The notes under the pieces were generated by a model, which was given only the letters and a program-made list of their open reading frames with translations, did no database searches and had not been told where the DNA came from. This document shows positions 63,821 through 64,000 of a DNA stretch of 64,000 nucleotides, one piece after another. This stretch comes from Arbacia lixula. Its lineage: Eukaryota > Echinodermata > Echinoidea > Arbacioida > Arbaciidae. The position numbers were made by a program, and so were the translations under genes. Location of the stretch: positions 33,363,850 to 33,427,849 of the forward strand of contig OZ022577.1 in the NCBI GenBank assembly GCA_963669155.1. Reading direction: 5' to 3'. Numbering within the stretch: the first letter of the stretch is position 1; each line of letters begins with the position of its first letter.

Positions 63821-64000
63821 TACAGTACAGCTCAAAGGAATTGGCATAGGGAAAGGGAAAGGGAAGAAAGGGAAGGAGCCGCAGTTTTAAACCGCAGTAT
63901 ATTTTGTCAAGTTTAGCATGAAACACCATGCTTTAGCCTAAAAAGCATGGTGTTTCATGCTGAACTGGACAAAATATACTGCAGTTTTAAACTGCGGCTC
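63821..64000. mobile_element. Palindromic MITE, family C copy 3 (cut by window end)
   Basis: It starts tacagtacagctcaaaggaa, passes the loop near 63930-63950 and stops in the right arm at 64000. Its arms are the best matched of the three copies, suggesting the most recent insertion. Confidence 0.87.

Larger units (their letters stand above)
62408..64000. other. Right edge: intron upstream of first supported exon
   Basis: Searched on the minus strand for the missing N-terminal exons and none found. It holds a 130-bp tandem duplication and two family C hairpins, one cut by the window end. Confidence 0.65.

Noticed and set aside
62408..64000. Search for N-terminal RALGAPA exons
   Set aside because: No minus-strand frame with AG/GT borders resembles the human N-terminal helices; the exons are assumed to be outside the window.

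Overview
The window is animal genomic DNA: AT-rich and intron-dense, with many short inverted-repeat elements, microsatellites and dispersed repeats. Almost all of its coding content is one large gene on the minus strand. By exon-by-exon comparison with the human proteins as I remember them, it is the orthologue of RALGAPA1/RALGAPA2, the catalytic alpha subunit of the Ral GTPase-activating complex (the tuberin-like TSC2 relative). I assembled 40 coding exons from 62407 down to 2532. All 39 introns between them are GT-AG and every splice phase closes. The chain gives about 2077 residues. Roughly the first 90 residues (exon 1 and its neighbours) lie beyond the right edge. The abundance of TACATGTA strings, the hairpin MITE families and the closeness of the protein to the human one suggest a marine invertebrate deuterostome such as a sea urchin. 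That assignment is an inference and is not proven.

Layout, right to left along the gene: 62.4-44.5 kb carries the N-terminal helical region and the serine-rich linkers. The stretch 44.5-40 kb holds low-complexity, phosphorylation-rich linkers. The stretch 39.6-23.4 kb holds the conserved helical middle. The stretch 22.6-5 kb carries the Rap/Ran-GAP-type catalytic domain, with the catalytic asparagine codon at 18318-18320. The stretch 2.7-2.5 kb is a probable C-terminal tail exon. No second gene, tRNA, rRNA or CRISPR array could be supported.

The most unusual feature is repeated around at least 12 of the 40 exons. A short DNA segment spanning an exon-intron junction (exon end, splice site and some intron) has been copied next to the real junction one to six times. 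Most copies are donor-side, and a few are acceptor-side. Several keep splice dinucleotides and reading frame: 31203-31292, 30797-30862, 50040-50093, and 12-nt pieces near 23.2 kb and at 25187-25198. These could be cassette exons or decaying relics. Introns also host at least seven kinds of palindromic or TIR elements, a nested transposon insertion with its empty site visible elsewhere in the window, and a 157-bp tandem repeat with a DR1-like hormone-receptor motif in every unit.
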